Assembly (NCBI GenBank): GCA_003513855.1
Contig: DOTC01000043.1
Span: 2,038-8,961, forward strand
DNA from: Deltaproteobacteria bacterium
Lineage (GTDB): Bacteria > Desulfobacterota > Deferrimicrobia > Deferrimicrobiales > Deferrimicrobiaceae
DNA length: 6,924 nucleotides
Direction of reading: 5' to 3'
The position numbers and the translations under genes were made by a program. Each line of letters begins with the position of its first letter. Within the stretch, counting starts at the first letter, position 1. The notes beneath the pieces are model-generated. The model ran no database searches, had not been told where the DNA came from, and saw nothing but the letters and a program-made list of their open reading frames with translations. This document shows positions 5,699-6,924 of the stretch, piece by piece.

Positions 5699-6433
5699 GT
5701 GAGAACCTTGATTGCAAGCGTTGTTTGCATGGTTGTTTTTTGTGGTGTTGCGGGTGCTGCCGGTGACATCCGCAAGGAAGAGGTTCATTTCAAAAAGGGA
5801 GAGTCCGGCACCACGATCACGGGCAAGATCAAAGGTCGCCAGACCGTGGACTATCCGTTGCGTGCCAGAGCGGGACAGACTATGGCCGTTACCTTCAAGC
5901 CGCGCAGTCTGTCGGCCTATTTCAACGTTCTTCCGCCAGGGTCGAACGATGTGGCCAGTTTTGTGGGTTCCACCTCTGGCAATCACTTTACGAATGTGCT
6001 GGCGACCGACGGTGTGTATACGATTCGTGTGTATTTGATGCGCAGTGCAGCGCGGCGCAACGAAACCAGCGACTACGCATTGACCATCAGCATAGAAGGA
6101 AAGGCCCTTGAGCCCATCCCGGCTTCCACAGACGCAACATTGCCTGGAACGCCGTTCCATGCCTCGGCAAACGTCACTTGTGTCCCCATCTACGAGTCCA
6201 AGGTGCAGGCGTGCGAGGCGTTCGTCATCCGCCGCGGCTTCGACGGCACGGCCACTGTCGAGATCCGTCCGGCCAGCGGTCTCAAACGGAGCATCCTGTT
6301 CGTGGGGGGCAAACCTGTCGCTTCGGACTCGCAAAATCCGATAACGTCCACACGCAAAGACGATCTGACGATCGTCACCTTCGATTACGAGGAGCGGTAC
6401 GAAATCCCCGATGCCCTAATTACCGGAGGCTGA
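5699..6433 (+). CDS. Secreted two-domain protein of unknown function
   Basis: 244 residues from a GTG start chosen by the strong AAGGAGG 6 bases upstream. The signal peptide spans about 1-20 (MRTLIASVVCMVVFCGVAGA), probably cut by signal peptidase I since no lipobox is evident. The first mature domain (about 24-133) is beta-rich and resembles PPC-like pre-peptidase or cell-surface beta-sandwich domains: it contains TGKIKGRQTVDYPLRARAGQ and later DGVYTIRVYLMR. A linker (about 134-157) leads to a second small domain (158-244) with two cysteines, C161 and C172, that could form a disulfide, and an ending ERYEIPDALITGG. This layout matches a recurrent family of proteobacterial hypothetical proteins with no assigned activity; I would not name an enzyme. 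It stands alone on the plus strand, divergent from the sulfatase cluster, and its stop is 23 bases from the converging fabI stop. Confidence 0.88.
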   Translation: MRTLIASVVCMVVFCGVAGAAGDIRKEEVHFKKGESGTTITGKIKGRQTVDYPLRARAGQTMAVTFKPRSLSAYFNVLPPGSNDVASFVGSTSGNHFTNVLATDGVYTIRVYLMRSAARRNETSDYALTISIEGKALEPIPASTDATLPGTPFHASANVTCVPIYESKVQACEAFVIRRGFDGTATVEIRPASGLKRSILFVGGKPVASDSQNPITSTRKDDLTIVTFDYEERYEIPDALITGG

Positions 6434-6456
6434 GAGGAAAAGCAGGCGGCACCGGG

Positions 6457-6924
6457 TCAGGCTGGTGGAGTTCGATCGCCGGTCCGGCCTTCGGAGGAGT
6501 CCGATGGGGTCGGTTCGACGCCCGGGTCGCCGGCGCCGATGTTGAACCCCGCGTCGACGTAGTGCACTTCGCCGGTCACCCCGGAAGCCAAGTCCGAAAG
6601 GAGATACGCGGTGGCGTTCCCCACCTCGTCCTGCGTCACGTTCCGTCGGAGCGAGGCGCCACGGGCGCTCTTCTCCATCAGTTTGCGGATATCGCCCACG
6701 CCGGAGGCGGCCAGCGTACGGATCGGCCCGGCCGAGACGGCGTTGACGCGGATCCCTTCCGGCCCGAGATCGTGGGCCAGGTAACGGGTCGCCGCTTCGA
6801 GGGCGGCCTTCGCCACACCCATCACATTGTAGTTCGGCACGGCACGCACCGCCCCGAGGTAACTCATCGTCACCATGGATCCCCCAGGTCCCATCAACCG
6901 GGTCGCCCGGCGGGCGCAGGCAAT
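6457..6924 (-). CDS. fabI: Enoyl-ACP reductase [NADH], FabI (C-terminal part; 5' end outside window)
   Basis: Catalyses the last reductive step of each fatty-acid elongation cycle (trans-2-enoyl-ACP to acyl-ACP, with NADH) in the cytoplasm; FabI is the triclosan-target type. The 155 visible codons stay open to the last base, so the N-terminal Rossmann glycine motif lies off the right edge. Visible residues 21-45 closely match E. coli FabI: Tyr22, Tyr32 and Lys39 correspond to its Tyr146, Tyr156 and Lys163 (SYLGA, then [10 protein letters not shown]). The substrate-loop region [11 protein letters not shown] and the terminal [12 protein letters not shown] are also present. By gapless numbering the chain runs about 17 residues past the E. 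coli end, as a Pro/Ser/Gly/Asp-rich tail that looks disordered. Function is secure; the start cannot be seen. Confidence 0.96.
   Translation of the reverse strand: MACARRATRLMGPGGSMVTMSYLGAVRAVPNYNVMGVAKAALEAATRYLAHDLGPEGIRVNAVSAGPIRTLAASGVGDIRKLMEKSARGASLRRNVTQDEVGNATAYLLSDLASGVTGEVHYVDAGFNIGAGDPGVEPTPSDSSEGRTGDRTPPA

Noticed and set aside
6457..6897. Complete 146-residue reductase starting at TTG 6897
   Set aside because: The FabI frame stays open to the window edge and lacks its Rossmann N-terminus, so it is a gene cut by the window, not a short protein.

Overview
The window is GC-rich bacterial DNA, except for an AT-richer gap around 5450-5690. It appears to come from a Gram-negative (two-membrane) bacterium. 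The evidence is an outer-membrane beta-barrel protein ending in phenylalanine, several Sec signal peptides, a Cys-type arylsulfatase, and a classical FabI enoyl-ACP reductase. The overall style fits a proteobacterium or Desulfobacterota-like lineage, but nothing here fixes the taxon.

Layout. Four genes run leftwards on the minus strand, in transcription order: a long secreted arylsulfatase (5241-2815), a small helical periplasmic protein (2726-2232), an outer-membrane beta-barrel protein (2024-1173) and a bacterial pentameric ligand-gated ion channel (1124-57). All four carry N-terminal export signals and have good Shine-Dalgarno sequences, so they look like one envelope-directed operon. To the right, on the plus strand, is a secreted two-domain protein of unknown function (5699-6433). 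It converges on the 3' part of fabI (minus strand, 6924-6457), which runs off the right edge.

Two gene remnants not covered by the main ORFs flank the arylsulfatase and periplasmic-protein pair. At 5446-5282 is a 54-codon ORF whose first ~39 residues look like the conserved N-terminus of PAS/GAF sensor or sigma-54-type regulators. It then loses homology and stops 40 bases before the arylsulfatase start. At 2210-2112, in the gap before the outer-membrane gene, is a start-less fragment encoding the terminal strand of a second, divergent arylsulfatase. Together they suggest that the operon was assembled or trimmed by rearrangement.

How the genes may work together. The arylsulfatase would release sulfate from organosulfates in the periplasm, the barrel could be a porin-like or structural outer-membrane partner, and the channel would sit in the inner membrane with its ligand-binding domain in the periplasm. 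A periplasmic 'process a sulfated compound and gate ions in response' module is an inference from adjacency only. fabI (fatty-acid synthesis) is an unrelated housekeeping neighbour.
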